This document shows, in pieces, positions 43,454-52,666 of a stretch of 64,000 nt of DNA. The notes beneath the pieces are model-generated. The model searched no databases, was not told where the DNA came from, and worked only from the letters and a program-made list of their open reading frames with translations. Position 1 is the first letter of the stretch, and each line of letters begins with the position of its first letter. Source of the DNA: Anaerococcus octavius (GTDB lineage: Bacteria > Bacillota > Clostridia > Tissierellales > Peptoniphilaceae); contig NZ_UFTA01000002.1 of assembly GCF_900445265.1 (NCBI RefSeq), positions 1,612,001 through 1,676,000 on the forward strand, written 5' to 3'. Made by a program: the position numbers and the translations under genes.

Positions 43454-45661
43454 GTGAAAATGAAAAAAGTTTTCTCTTCCCTAATGGCTTTAGGTATTGT
43501 AACAACCCTAACAGCTTGTGGAGGAAGCACTGATTCAGCAACTTCTACAGATTCTAATGAAGATAAAAAAGCAGAAGAAAATACTGATGACAAAGAAGAT
43601 AAAAAAGAAGACGATAAAACAGCTGAAAACACTGATGGTGATGAACATGCTAAAAATACAGAAGAATTAGAAAACTTCGAAGCACAAACAAGTGATGATA
43701 CCCTTGTAATCGGTAGTTCAGAATTTTCTGGTGACTTCCTAGCTGGATGGCAAAACTCAGCCAATGATGTAGTAATTAGAAAATTACTAGGTATTGAAGG
43801 ATCTAATGGTTTTAATACTATGATCGTTGATGAAAATGGTGAATGGCTTGCCAACTCTGCTGTACTTGAAGGTGAACCAGAAACAACAGATAACAAAGAT
43901 GGTTCAAGAACCTTTACTTTTAAAATCAAACCAGGTTTAAAATGGTCTGATGGAGAAGAATTAACAGCAGATGATTATATTTTTGATTCTTTACTATTTA
44001 CTCACCCAGAATTTATGCCTCTAACAGGATCAATAAATCCAGGGGACCTATTTGGTAAAGGCTATGAAGTCTACCACTCAGGTGAATCTGATACTTTTGA
44101 AGCGGTGGAAAAAATTGACGATCACACATTCACATATACAATCGATAGTGAACAACTTCCTTACTACTACGAAAAAGCTCTAGCTGCAATCTCAGCTTTC
44201 CCAATGCATGTAGTAACTAAAAACTTAGCATTAAGTGAAGATGGTAAAAAACTTATAGCAAAAGATGGATATAAACCTAGTGAAGAAGAAGTAAAAGCAT
44301 ATAAGGATTCTATCCAAGAACAAATTGATAAAGCAAATGAAGAGTTTAAAGAAATAGAAGAACCAGCAGATGATGCATCAGATAATGAAAAGAAAGCTTA
44401 TGAAGAAGAAAAGAAAGCTAATGATGAAAAAATCGCTGATCTTCAAGAAAAACTTGACGGTGATGTTGATCCAACAGAACAACTTATCGAACAGGCTATG
44501 CTAAATGTATATAACGACTATAGATCAAATCCAAGTGTAGTTGGTGGACCATATAAATTTGACGAATACAACAATAATATGGTCAAACTTTCTTTAAACC
44601 CAGAATATCAAGGAAACTTTAAAGGTCAAAAAGCTACAATTCCAAATATTATTGTCCAATATGTAAATCATAATATAGCGGTAGACCTACTAGAAAATGG
44701 CGATATCGATGTATGGCAAGGAGAAAGTGAAGGTGGCAAAATCGATAAGATGAAAGCTGCTGAAGATGCTGGTAAAATCGGTATCAATACTTTCGAAAGA
44801 AACGGTTACGGATCACTTAACTTCTTAACAGATAGAGGAACAACACAATATAAAGAAGTTCGTCAAGCAATTGCTCACTTGATGGATAGAAACACATTTG
44901 TTCAATCCTATGCAGGTGGTTACGGTGTAGTTACAAATGGGGAATATGGTCTTAGCCAATGGATGTATAAAGAACGTGGAGCTGACCTAGAAGGTAAACT
45001 AACAAACTACCAACTAAATATAGACACAGCTAACGAATTACTTGATAAATCACCATACAAATTTGAAAAAAATGGGAAAACTGCTTGGGATCGATCTAAG
45101 GCAGAAGAAGCATTTGACAAGGATGCAGATGGTTTTGACTATTATAGATACAATGATAAGGGTGAAAAACTTGTAGTAAACCAATATGGTTCAGAAGAAT
45201 CACCAATCACAAGTTTAATGAACAGCCAATTACCAGTAAATGCAAAACAAGCTGGTATGGAATATAACGTAACAGCTGGATCATTCCCAACCATTCAAGA
45301 ATACTATGTTTACCCAGAAGAAGATGCAGAATACACAGCATTCTCAATGGCTCAAAGCTTCTCTGAGACATATGATCCTTGGGCTCAATTTAACTCAAAC
45401 GGTAACGACAACAAAACTAGAGTAAATGATCCAAAAGCTGATGAGTTGACAGTTAAACTTCGTCAAACACCACCAGATGATAAAGAACAATACCTAGATA
45501 ATTGGGAAGAATTCCAACAATGGTATAATGACTACTTACCACAAATCCCACTTTACTCTAACCTATATCACACAGGATATACAAAAAGAGTTGAAGGATT
45601 TGATGTAAATACACCATCATGGGGTATAGAAGACCAAATCAATGCTATTAAACTAAAATAG
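43454..45661 (+). CDS. oppA: Oligopeptide ABC transporter substrate-binding lipoprotein OppA
   Basis: A 735-residue family 5 solute-binding lipoprotein. The signal peptide ends in the lipobox LTAC near residue 18, followed by an acidic linker to about 70. The binding domain shows RTFTFKIKPGLKWSDGEELT, typical of OppA. About residues 265-350 form an extra Lys/Glu-rich helical segment (EEVKAYKDSIQEQIDKANEE, then KANDEKIADLQEKLDG) not usual for the family, placed before GGPYKFDEY. It starts with GTG 43454, nine bases after GGAGG; ATG 43460 would be too far. It is separated from oppBCDF by a terminator and a new promoter, so the binding protein can be made in excess. Confidence 0.93.
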   Translation: MKMKKVFSSLMALGIVTTLTACGGSTDSATSTDSNEDKKAEENTDDKEDKKEDDKTAENTDGDEHAKNTEELENFEAQTSDDTLVIGSSEFSGDFLAGWQNSANDVVIRKLLGIEGSNGFNTMIVDENGEWLANSAVLEGEPETTDNKDGSRTFTFKIKPGLKWSDGEELTADDYIFDSLLFTHPEFMPLTGSINPGDLFGKGYEVYHSGESDTFEAVEKIDDHTFTYTIDSEQLPYYYEKALAAISAFPMHVVTKNLALSEDGKKLIAKDGYKPSEEEVKAYKDSIQEQIDKANEEFKEIEEPADDASDNEKKAYEEEKKANDEKIADLQEKLDGDVDPTEQLIEQAMLNVYNDYRSNPSVVGGPYKFDEYNNNMVKLSLNPEYQGNFKGQKATIPNIIVQYVNHNIAVDLLENGDIDVWQGESEGGKIDKMKAAEDAGKIGINTFERNGYGSLNFLTDRGTTQYKEVRQAIAHLMDRNTFVQSYAGGYGVVTNGEYGLSQWMYKERGADLEGKLTNYQLNIDTANELLDKSPYKFEKNGKTAWDRSKAEEAFDKDADGFDYYRYNDKGEKLVVNQYGSEESPITSLMNSQLPVNAKQAGMEYNVTAGSFPTIQEYYVYPEEDAEYTAFSMAQSFSETYDPWAQFNSNGNDNKTRVNDPKADELTVKLRQTPPDDKEQYLDNWEEFQQWYNDYLPQIPLYSNLYHTGYTKRVEGFDVNTPSWGIEDQINAIKLK

Positions 45662-45685
45662 TCAAATAAAAATTAAAACTAAATG

Positions 45686-45709
45686 AGCTCACATCTAGTG
45701 AGCTTTTTT
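45686..45709 (+). terminator. Terminator after oppA
   Basis: AGCTCAC, 5-base loop, GTGAGCT, then TTTTT. Confidence 0.9.
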
Positions 45710-45805
45710 AGTATTTAATTATATATCTATTTTGCAACAAAATTATTATTAATTTAATTGTATAAATATATAGTGAAATGATTTATTTTTACCAGAGGAG
45801 GTTTT

Positions 45806-45850
45806 CTAAAAATGGCGATTTTTAGGGGCGGTTTGGGTCTTTTTTATTGA
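45806..45850 (+). other. Hairpin with a possible 12-codon leader ORF upstream of oppB
   Basis: GAGGAGG at 45795-45801 is followed by CTAAAAAT-GGCG-ATTTTTAG, a perfect 8-base stem at 45806-45825. The ATG at 45812 is buried in the stem. It opens a reading frame of 12 codons (MAIFRGGLGLFY) ending at 45850 in the -35 of the oppB promoter. The strong ribosome-binding site makes a leader peptide conceivable, but it could be a chance match. Confidence 0.35.
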
Positions 45851-45875
45851 CAAACAAAGTTTGGTATATTAATAT
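45847..45875 (+). promoter_or_regulatory. Promoter of oppBCDF
   Basis: TTGACA, 17 bases, TAATAT. The spacer carries the inverted repeat CAAAC-AAA-GTTTG (45851-45863), a likely operator. The leader to oppB is about 140 bases. The remaining intergenic DNA back to oppA (45710-45805) shows nothing else I can name. Confidence 0.7.
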
Positions 45876-46019
45876 ATTATTTATAAAAAATGTTATTTTT
45901 GGAAGTTTTTAGCCCTTTTTACTAACCACTTAGGATTTTATATTTTTAAGGCATGGTTAATAAATTTATTTTTAATTATTTGAGAAATTTCTTTATATAA
46001 CAATGTAGAAAGGAAAGTT

Positions 46020-46982
46020 ATGTTTCGTTATATATTAAAAAGAATATTAAGCATGATTCCTACTGCTTTAATAATTTCTATAATTCTCTTTGCTTTTTCT
46101 AAAGCCATGCCAGGAGATCCTATCCAAGCAATGATGCCTCAAGGAACAGCTATGACCAAGACCCAAGAAGAACAATTATACAAAAACTTATCAGAAAGAT
46201 ATGGACTTGATAAATCATATACAGAACAATATGTAAGATGGCTTGGTAGAATGCTAAAGGGAGATTTTGGTGAATCTCTTAGAGTAAGAAAACCAGTAAA
46301 AGATTATCTAAAAGAGCCTTTAAAAAATACTATCTACCTAAATATAGGTTCTACTATTTTATCATTTGTCTTATCCATACTAATAGGTATAAGGTCGGCT
46401 ACCCACAGGGGTGGAGCTTTTGATAAGATCTTCCAGACACTAACCCTAATTGGTATATCAATTCCTATATTTTTTATTGCCCTACTTTTAATATATTTCT
46501 TTTCATTTAGGTTAAAATGGCTGCCAGCAAATGGTATGCCACGTCAAAATACTTTTGGTCAATGGGTAAGATATTTAACTTTACCAACCATTGCTCTAAC
46601 TATAGGTTCTCTAGCTTCATTATCTAGATATGTAAGAAACTCTATGCTAGATGCTCTAAATCAAGATTATATTAGAACTGCAAGAAGTAAGGGTCTAAAA
46701 GAAAAGACAGTTATTTATTCACATGCTTTTAGAAATGCCCTTATACCAGTAGTTACAGCTCTAACTTGGGCTATTTTAGGAATGTTTTCAGGATCTGCAA
46801 TTACAGAACGTATTTTCTCATACAGAGGCATAGGAAATGAACTTATAATTGCAGTTATTGCCCAAGATTACAATATAATTTTAGCTTTATCAATGTTTTA
46901 CGCCGTACTGACACTTTTAGGCAACTTGATAATGGATATAGCCTATGCATTGGTTGATCCAAGAGTAAGACTGGAAGCTTAA
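46020..46982 (+). CDS. oppB: Oligopeptide ABC transporter permease OppB
   Basis: A 320-residue OppB/DppB-type permease of normal length with six membrane segments. It has the N-terminal MFRYILKRILSMIPTALIIS and the extracytoplasmic YGLDKSYTEQYVRWLGRMLK segment. The EAA loop that contacts the ATPase reads YIRTARSKGLKEKTVIYSHA near residue 220. It ends YALVDPRVRLEA as expected. With OppC it forms the peptide channel; oppC starts 11 bases later. Confidence 0.96.
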   Translation: MFRYILKRILSMIPTALIISIILFAFSKAMPGDPIQAMMPQGTAMTKTQEEQLYKNLSERYGLDKSYTEQYVRWLGRMLKGDFGESLRVRKPVKDYLKEPLKNTIYLNIGSTILSFVLSILIGIRSATHRGGAFDKIFQTLTLIGISIPIFFIALLLIYFFSFRLKWLPANGMPRQNTFGQWVRYLTLPTIALTIGSLASLSRYVRNSMLDALNQDYIRTARSKGLKEKTVIYSHAFRNALIPVVTALTWAILGMFSGSAITERIFSYRGIGNELIIAVIAQDYNIILALSMFYAVLTLLGNLIMDIAYALVDPRVRLEA

Positions 46983-46992
46983 GAGGTGTAGT

Positions 46993-48972
46993 ATGAATAA
47001 AACTTTTAATAAATCGATCAAATCATATGGTAAATTTTTAAAATCATACTTGCGTTTAGGCTTTACTTTTTCAAATGATCTGCCAAATATGGACAATGGT
47101 AGAAGGTTACCAGAAGATGAGAAACTTGATAAAGATGTTAGAAAAAATTTAAATAATCCAAACTCAAATGTTGGAGCAGGACCTGATCCTACTAGCGAAA
47201 ATAAAGATTTAAAAGAAGAAGCAATTCTTTCTCCAGGAAAGGTTGCAGTTAAAAACTTCTTTAGAAATCCACTTGGAGTTATTGGACTTATAATGTTTGT
47301 TGCAATTATTTTGCTTGTTTTTATAGGATCTGCCGTTCTCCCATTTAACCAATATTATTCCCAAGGTAACCTTACAAATGTTGCCCCTGGTGGAGCTTAC
47401 ATGAATTTTCCAAAAGAAATGGAAAAAGAAGGCAGCAAAAAAATTTCAATTGGTAATACTTTTGCTGTAGGTCTTACAAATGAAGATAATGTTTATATTT
47501 GGGGATCAGATAATGAAGATAAGGTACTAACAGTCCCTAGTGAAGTTAAAAAAGCCCTTCAAGGAAAAAAAGTAATTGATGTTGCAGCGGGTGATAGGCA
47601 TATCTTAGTTGCGACTGAGGATAATGAGATCTTTGGCTGGGGAAATAATTCCTTTGAACAAACAAAGATGCCTCCAATGCAAGAAAACCAAATCAAAACT
47701 GAAGGTATAGAAAAACTTGGAGCAGGTGTTCAGTATTCAGTTGTCCTTACCAAGGCAAAAAATCTTGTAGTATGGGGATCAACCATGGCTAGCCGCCTAA
47801 ACTTGATACCATCTGAAGTACAAGGAAAAGTAGAAGACTTTGATACATCACCAATCAATATGATAGTTGCCAAAACTGACGGTACAGTTCAACTTTTAGG
47901 AGTACTTGGAGCAGAAAATCAGACAACTATGCCAAAAAAACTTACAGATGGGACTGTTTTTGTAAAAAAAGTTGCCCTTACAAGTTCTTCTGCAGCAGCC
48001 ATTGATGATAAAGGAAAACTTTATGTTTGGGGACCAAGCAGGGATCAAATTTCTGGAGCTAATGTTCCAGAATTTGAAGCACCAATTGTAGATATCCAGG
48101 GAGCAGATACAACTTTTACTGCCCTTGATGAAAACGGCAAACTTTACTCTTGGGGTAAGGATAACTACGGAGAATTAAAAACCCCAGATGGAGAATTTGA
48201 ACAAATATATGCATCTTATTTTAACCAATATGCAGTAGATAAGGAAGGAAATATCAAAACTTGGGGACTAAATGGTTTTAGATTTGGTTCAGATGATCAA
48301 GGACGTGATATATTTACAAGATTAATTCACGGTGGTCGTATGACAATGATTATTTCTTTAATTTCTACAATTATCCAAGTAGTGCTTGGTGTAGCAATTG
48401 GTATGATTTCAGGATTTGCAGGTGGACGTGTGGATAATATTTTAATGAGAGTATCAGAAATTATTTCATCATTCCCATTTTATCCAATGCTAATTTCACT
48501 TTCTGCCCTACTTCCACCAGGAGCTAGCCAAACTCAAAGAATTACCATGGTAATGGTACTTTTAGGTTTACTAGGTTGGACAGGACTTGCACGACTTGTA
48601 CGTGGGCAAATCCTTGCAGAACGAGAACGAGATTATATCACAGCAGCTCGTGCCCTTGGTGTAAAAAATTCTCAAATAATGATAAAACACATATTGCCAA
48701 ATATATTATCTATAGTAATTGTAAATGCAACCTTAGCTTATGCAGGCAACTTGCTAACAGAATCAGGTTTATCATTTTTAGGTTTTGGTGTTCAAGAACC
48801 AACACCATCATGGGGTAATATGCTATCAGCTGCCCAAAGTTCAGAAGTGTTAAATATCTACTGGTGGAGATGGGTATTCCCAGCCCTTGCAGTATTTTTA
48901 GTATCATTTTCTGTAAACTTAATTGGGGATGCTATAAGAGATGCTATAGACCCTAGAGCAAATGAGAGATAG
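46993..48972 (+). CDS. oppC: Oligopeptide ABC transporter permease OppC with an inserted RCC1-like beta-propeller
   Basis: A 659-residue OppC; the family is normally 290-350. After a cytoplasmic N-terminus and the first membrane segment (LGVIGLIMFVAIILLVFIGS, about residues 93-112), about 300 residues are inserted in the first external loop. They hold seven units of RCC1 type, each with a strand and a Trp-Gly turn, e.g. NVYIWGSDNE, EIFGWGNNSF, NLVVWGSTMA, KLYVWGPSRD, KLYSWGKDNY and NIKTWGLNGF. One unit is degenerate (TVQLLGVLG). Normal OppC resumes at GSDDQGRDIFTRLIHGGR near residue 432, with EAA loop YITAARALGVKNSQIMIKHI and the ending DAIDPRANER. The reading frame is continuous. Confidence 0.95.
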   Translation: MNKTFNKSIKSYGKFLKSYLRLGFTFSNDLPNMDNGRRLPEDEKLDKDVRKNLNNPNSNVGAGPDPTSENKDLKEEAILSPGKVAVKNFFRNPLGVIGLIMFVAIILLVFIGSAVLPFNQYYSQGNLTNVAPGGAYMNFPKEMEKEGSKKISIGNTFAVGLTNEDNVYIWGSDNEDKVLTVPSEVKKALQGKKVIDVAAGDRHILVATEDNEIFGWGNNSFEQTKMPPMQENQIKTEGIEKLGAGVQYSVVLTKAKNLVVWGSTMASRLNLIPSEVQGKVEDFDTSPINMIVAKTDGTVQLLGVLGAENQTTMPKKLTDGTVFVKKVALTSSSAAAIDDKGKLYVWGPSRDQISGANVPEFEAPIVDIQGADTTFTALDENGKLYSWGKDNYGELKTPDGEFEQIYASYFNQYAVDKEGNIKTWGLNGFRFGSDDQGRDIFTRLIHGGRMTMIISLISTIIQVVLGVAIGMISGFAGGRVDNILMRVSEIISSFPFYPMLISLSALLPPGASQTQRITMVMVLLGLLGWTGLARLVRGQILAERERDYITAARALGVKNSQIMIKHILPNILSIVIVNATLAYAGNLLTESGLSFLGFGVQEPTPSWGNMLSAAQSSEVLNIYWWRWVFPALAVFLVSFSVNLIGDAIRDAIDPRANER

Positions 48973-48981
48973 AGGAAAATA

Positions 48982-49986
48982 ATGAGCTTATTAGAAATAA
49001 ATAATCTCCACACATATTTCTCCACAAGAAAAGGCCTCATCAAAGCTGTAAATGGAGTTTCCTTTACAGTTGATGAGGGAAAAACCCTAGGTCTTGTAGG
49101 AGAGTCTGGTTCAGGTAAAAGCCAAACTGCCATGAGTATTTTGCAATTATTTGAGCCAAACCAAAAAATATATAACGGAGAAATCATATATAAGGGTGAG
49201 GACCTAGTAAAATATAAAAGAAGTCAAATGGAAAAAATTAGAGGCAATGAAATATCTATGATTTTCCAAGAGCCAATGAGCTCCCTAAACCCGGTATTTA
49301 CAGTAGAAAGACAAATCTCAGAAGTTTTAATGCTTCATAGAAATATGAATAAGCAAGAAGCGGCAAAAAGAACTGAAGAATTACTAGCTTCTGTAAAAAT
49401 CCCAAACCCTCATGTAGTTGTCAAGCAGTATCCCTTTGAACTATCAGGTGGGATGAACCAAAGGGTAATGATTGCAATGGCGCTTACCTGCGAGCCAAAA
49501 TTATTAATTGCAGATGAGCCAACAACAGCCCTTGATGTAACTATCCAAGCGCAAATTTTAAGGTTGATGAATGATTTAAAACATAGGCTAAACACTTCTA
49601 TTTTATTTATCACCCACGACCTTGGAGTTATCAACCAAATGGCAGATGAAGTTGCGGTTATGTATTCTGGGCAAATTGTAGAACAATCACCAGTAGAGTT
49701 TATCTTTAAACACGATATTACTGACTACAACCACCCATATACAGTAGCACTTTTAAACTCCATTCCATCAATAACTAGTGATAAAAACCAAAGACTAGAT
49801 ATAATTCCAGGATCTGTACCACACCCACTAAACCTTCCAAAGGGATGTAAATTTGCAGATAGGTGTAAATTTGCTACAGAAAAATGTGTAAACGAGATGC
49901 CTGAGCTAGTTGCGGTAAATGAGCACCAAAGAATTAGATGTCACTATCCAAATAGAAAGGAAAGGGAAGATGGAAAATACGAATGA
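48982..49986 (+). CDS. oppD: Oligopeptide ABC transporter ATPase OppD
   Basis: A 334-residue ABC ATPase of normal OppD length. Walker A is GESGSGKSQT near residue 38, the signature LSGGMNQRVMIAMAL near 155, and Walker B LLIADEPTTALDVT near 173. The C-terminal oligopeptide-transporter domain has CKFADRCKFATEKC, whose four cysteines bind an iron-sulphur cluster in homologues. The last 17 bases overlap the start of oppF. Confidence 0.96.
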   Translation: MSLLEINNLHTYFSTRKGLIKAVNGVSFTVDEGKTLGLVGESGSGKSQTAMSILQLFEPNQKIYNGEIIYKGEDLVKYKRSQMEKIRGNEISMIFQEPMSSLNPVFTVERQISEVLMLHRNMNKQEAAKRTEELLASVKIPNPHVVVKQYPFELSGGMNQRVMIAMALTCEPKLLIADEPTTALDVTIQAQILRLMNDLKHRLNTSILFITHDLGVINQMADEVAVMYSGQIVEQSPVEFIFKHDITDYNHPYTVALLNSIPSITSDKNQRLDIIPGSVPHPLNLPKGCKFADRCKFATEKCVNEMPELVAVNEHQRIRCHYPNRKEREDGKYE

Positions 49987-51592
49987 TAAAAAGGTCTTAT
50001 TTAAGATAAGAGACCTTAAAAAATATTTCCCTCTTAAGAAAAAAGGACTTTTTAATAAGGGACCAAGTTCCTATGTTCATGCCAACGAATCAATTTCTAT
50101 TGACATCTATGAAGGTGAAACACTAGGTCTAGTAGGAGAATCTGGATGTGGTAAATCTACATTTGGTAGAACACTTTTACAAATCTATGACCAAACAGAG
50201 GGAACAACCCTATACTACGGCAAAACTTTAGAAGATGTTGCTCCAGCATATATGGGAACCATGATAAAAAATATCCCAAGCCAATTTCCAAGCTATGCAA
50301 CTGCAAACGATGAGCTAAATGCTATCTATAATGAGCTAGAAAATGCTACAGATGATGAAGCGCATGCAGCAGCCAATGAAAAAGCTATGTTTAAACGCCG
50401 TGAGATAGAAGAAAAATATCTAAATATGATAAGAATTGCTGGAGGACTTTTAGTAAGTGATGATCTAGCGAAAGTACAAAGTCTTTTAAATGAGTATTAT
50501 TTAAGCTTAAAAGAGCATTCCAAAGTTATAAACGATATAGAGTTTTTTGAGCAAAAACTACAAATGAGATCTAGACAATGGGATGAATATTATCAAAAAT
50601 GTGATAATGACCCAAGATACAAAGAATTAATTGCAAAAAGAGATGAACTTTCAAAAGTAGTAGGCGAAAAATATAACAGTATCGAAACTTATAGAGATAC
50701 TCTAAAAGATAAAGAAGGTTTTGAAGAATTAGAAAGCCAAAGAGATAATGGTATTGATTTATCAGAATTAAATGATGAAGAAATGCGTGAAATGAGAAAA
50801 GACCTACAAATGATATTCCAAGACCCATATGGATCACTAGATAGCAAAATGACAGTTGGAAATATCATCGGTGAAGGTGTGCTTGGCCATGATTTATTCA
50901 AATCAAGAAAAGATAAGGGCTACAATGAGTACATCCAAGAAACTATGGAGAAATGTGGCCTTGCTCCATATTTCTTGCACAGGTATCCTCACCAATTCTC
51001 AGGTGGACAAAGGCAAAGAATCGGTATTGCAAGAGCTCTTGCCCTAAAACCAAGTTTTATAGTTTGTGATGAGGCAGTATCTGCCCTTGACGTATCAATC
51101 CAGTCTCAAATTATAAACTTATTGCAAGACCTAAAAGATCAACAAAATAACCTAACCTACTTATTTATTACCCATGACCTTTCAGTTGTAAAATACATTT
51201 CTGATCGTATCGGGGTAATGTATTTAGGAGTTTTGGTAGAACTTGCAAGTACAGAGCAAATTTTTGACAACCCTTCCCACCCATATACAAAAGCCTTATT
51301 GCAAGCAATTCCTAGAACAGATGTGGACCAAGGCCAAGAACTGCAAACAATCGAGGGAGATATTCCTTCAGCAGTAAATCCACCAATAGGATGCCGTTTC
51401 CACACCAGATGCCAATATGCAATGGATATTTGTAAAACTTACCAACCACAGCTAAAAGACTACGGCAATTGTCACTATGTAGCCTGTCACTTGATGGAAG
51501 TAAGTGAAGAAGAAAAACAAAAAGCCTTTGAAGAAAATAAAGCTATAAAAGAAAAAGTAGAACATAATTTAGAAGAAATGAGTTATCTATGA
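49970..51592 (+). CDS. oppF: Oligopeptide ABC transporter ATPase OppF with a large helical insertion
   Basis: A 540-residue OppF; the family is usually 305-340. Walker A is GESGCGKSTFGRTLLQIYD near residue 58. Shortly after, at about residues 78-275, some 195 helical, charged residues are inserted (ELNAIYNELENATDDEAHAA, KYLNMIRIAGGLL, FFEQKLQMRSRQWDEYYQKC). Then the Q-loop follows as LQMIFQDPYGSLDSKM, the signature as FSGGQRQRIGIARAL and Walker B as FIVCDEAVSALDVS. The C-terminal Cys domain is GCRFHTRCQYAMDIC. ATG 49970 has a strong GGAAAGG site; an upstream in-frame ATG (49919) has none. The insertion sits where the nucleotide-binding domain meets the permease loops. Confidence 0.95.
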   Translation: MENTNDKKVLFKIRDLKKYFPLKKKGLFNKGPSSYVHANESISIDIYEGETLGLVGESGCGKSTFGRTLLQIYDQTEGTTLYYGKTLEDVAPAYMGTMIKNIPSQFPSYATANDELNAIYNELENATDDEAHAAANEKAMFKRREIEEKYLNMIRIAGGLLVSDDLAKVQSLLNEYYLSLKEHSKVINDIEFFEQKLQMRSRQWDEYYQKCDNDPRYKELIAKRDELSKVVGEKYNSIETYRDTLKDKEGFEELESQRDNGIDLSELNDEEMREMRKDLQMIFQDPYGSLDSKMTVGNIIGEGVLGHDLFKSRKDKGYNEYIQETMEKCGLAPYFLHRYPHQFSGGQRQRIGIARALALKPSFIVCDEAVSALDVSIQSQIINLLQDLKDQQNNLTYLFITHDLSVVKYISDRIGVMYLGVLVELASTEQIFDNPSHPYTKALLQAIPRTDVDQGQELQTIEGDIPSAVNPPIGCRFHTRCQYAMDICKTYQPQLKDYGNCHYVACHLMEVSEEEKQKAFEENKAIKEKVEHNLEEMSYL

Positions 51593-51777
51593 GAAAACCT
51601 ATAGATAAATTTAGCGGAAAAAGTGCTGGAGAAATCTATGAAAAAGAAGACTTGCTAGAAAATGATAATTTAGAAAAAGATGATAGACTAGCCATGTTTC
51701 TAGCAGCAATAAAAGTTTTTTTGCCAGGATTACTAATTGTGATAGCTCCATTATTGCTTTTTGCAATATTATTATAA
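51589..51777 (+). CDS. Small single-pass membrane protein at the end of the opp operon
   Basis: A 62-residue protein with a charged N-terminal half (SGKSAGEIYEKEDLLENDNL) and a C-terminal membrane helix (FLPGLLIVIAPLLLFAILL). Its ATG overlaps the oppF stop (ATGA), so it is made together with the transporter. No family is recognised; a role as a small accessory subunit of the Opp transporter is inferred only from position. Confidence 0.65.
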   Translation: MRKPIDKFSGKSAGEIYEKEDLLENDNLEKDDRLAMFLAAIKVFLPGLLIVIAPLLLFAILL

Positions 51778-51781
51778 ATTT

Positions 51782-51810
51782 AGATGAGATTTTAATCTCA
51801 TCTTTTTTTT
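51782..51810 (+). terminator. Terminator of the oppBCDF operon
   Basis: AGATGAGATT, 2 central bases, AATCTCATCT, followed by seven or more T. Confidence 0.92.
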
Positions 51811-51863
51811 GCGTAAAATTAAAATAATAATATATTATATATAGCTAAACTAATGGAGGAAAA

Positions 51864-52625
51864 ATGTTTAAGATTAATAATTTTTTAGATAATGATGATA
51901 TACTTATTACCGATCAGATGGGTTCTTTGAAGGTTGCTGAGTACAAAAGAGATCTATCAGTTACAAAAGAAACTGCACAAAAAGAATACTTTGCAGCTCA
52001 GATGGGCGTTAGACTCAAACAATTAATTTGCGACCTATCTCAAAGTCCAGTTACCCTTCAACAAGGAGCCATGCAATGGATGGTTGGTGATGTAAATGCT
52101 GGAACAGGAATTAAAGGTGTAGGAGATTTTTTTAGCAAAAGTTTAAGATCATCTGTAACCAATGAATCTGCCATAAAACCAGAATATCATGGAACTGGTA
52201 TGGTTGTTTTAGAACCTACATATAAATATATTATTTTATTAGATGTGGAAAAATGGAATGGGGGCTTGGTTTTAGAAGATGGATATTTTTTAGCGTGTGA
52301 ATCAAGTCTAGACCATAAAACAGTAGCAAGATCTTCTGTTTCATCAGCAGTTGCAGGAGGAGAAGGATTATTTAATCTAGGCTTATTTGGACAAGGCATA
52401 GTAGCTTTAGAATCTCCAGTAGCCAGAAATGAGCTCATAGAAGTAGAATTAGAAGATGATGAACTTAGGATAGATGGTTCATTTGCTGTAGCTTGGTCAT
52501 CTTCATTAAAATTTACTGTAGAAAGAACTACAAAATCCTTAATAGGATCTGCAGCCAGCGGTGAAGGACTAGTAAATGTCTATAGGGGAAGTGGAAAAGT
52601 ATTGATGGCACCAGTAGATATTTAA
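51864..52625 (+). CDS. AIM24 family protein (TRAP-like/DUF124)
   Basis: A 253-residue AIM24-type protein, a compact beta-helical fold of unknown function found in bacteria and mitochondria. Family features visible are VTLQQGAMQWMVGDVNAGTG early on, GTGMVVLEPTYKYIILLDVE in the middle, and EGLFNLGLFGQGIVALESP, then FAVAWSSSLKFTVER near the end. There is no signal peptide. It has its own GGAGG site and is followed by a small CsbD-like gene after 41 bases. Confidence 0.85.
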   Translation: MFKINNFLDNDDILITDQMGSLKVAEYKRDLSVTKETAQKEYFAAQMGVRLKQLICDLSQSPVTLQQGAMQWMVGDVNAGTGIKGVGDFFSKSLRSSVTNESAIKPEYHGTGMVVLEPTYKYIILLDVEKWNGGLVLEDGYFLACESSLDHKTVARSSVSSAVAGGEGLFNLGLFGQGIVALESPVARNELIEVELEDDELRIDGSFAVAWSSSLKFTVERTTKSLIGSAASGEGLVNVYRGSGKVLMAPVDI

Positions 52626-52666
52626 AAAAACTGGATATCTATATTTTATAAGTAAAGGAGAATGAT

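Noticed and set aside
49919-49969. An upstream in-frame ATG for oppF at 49919
   Set aside because: No ribosome-binding site there; ATG 49970 has GGAAAGG and the normal OppF start.
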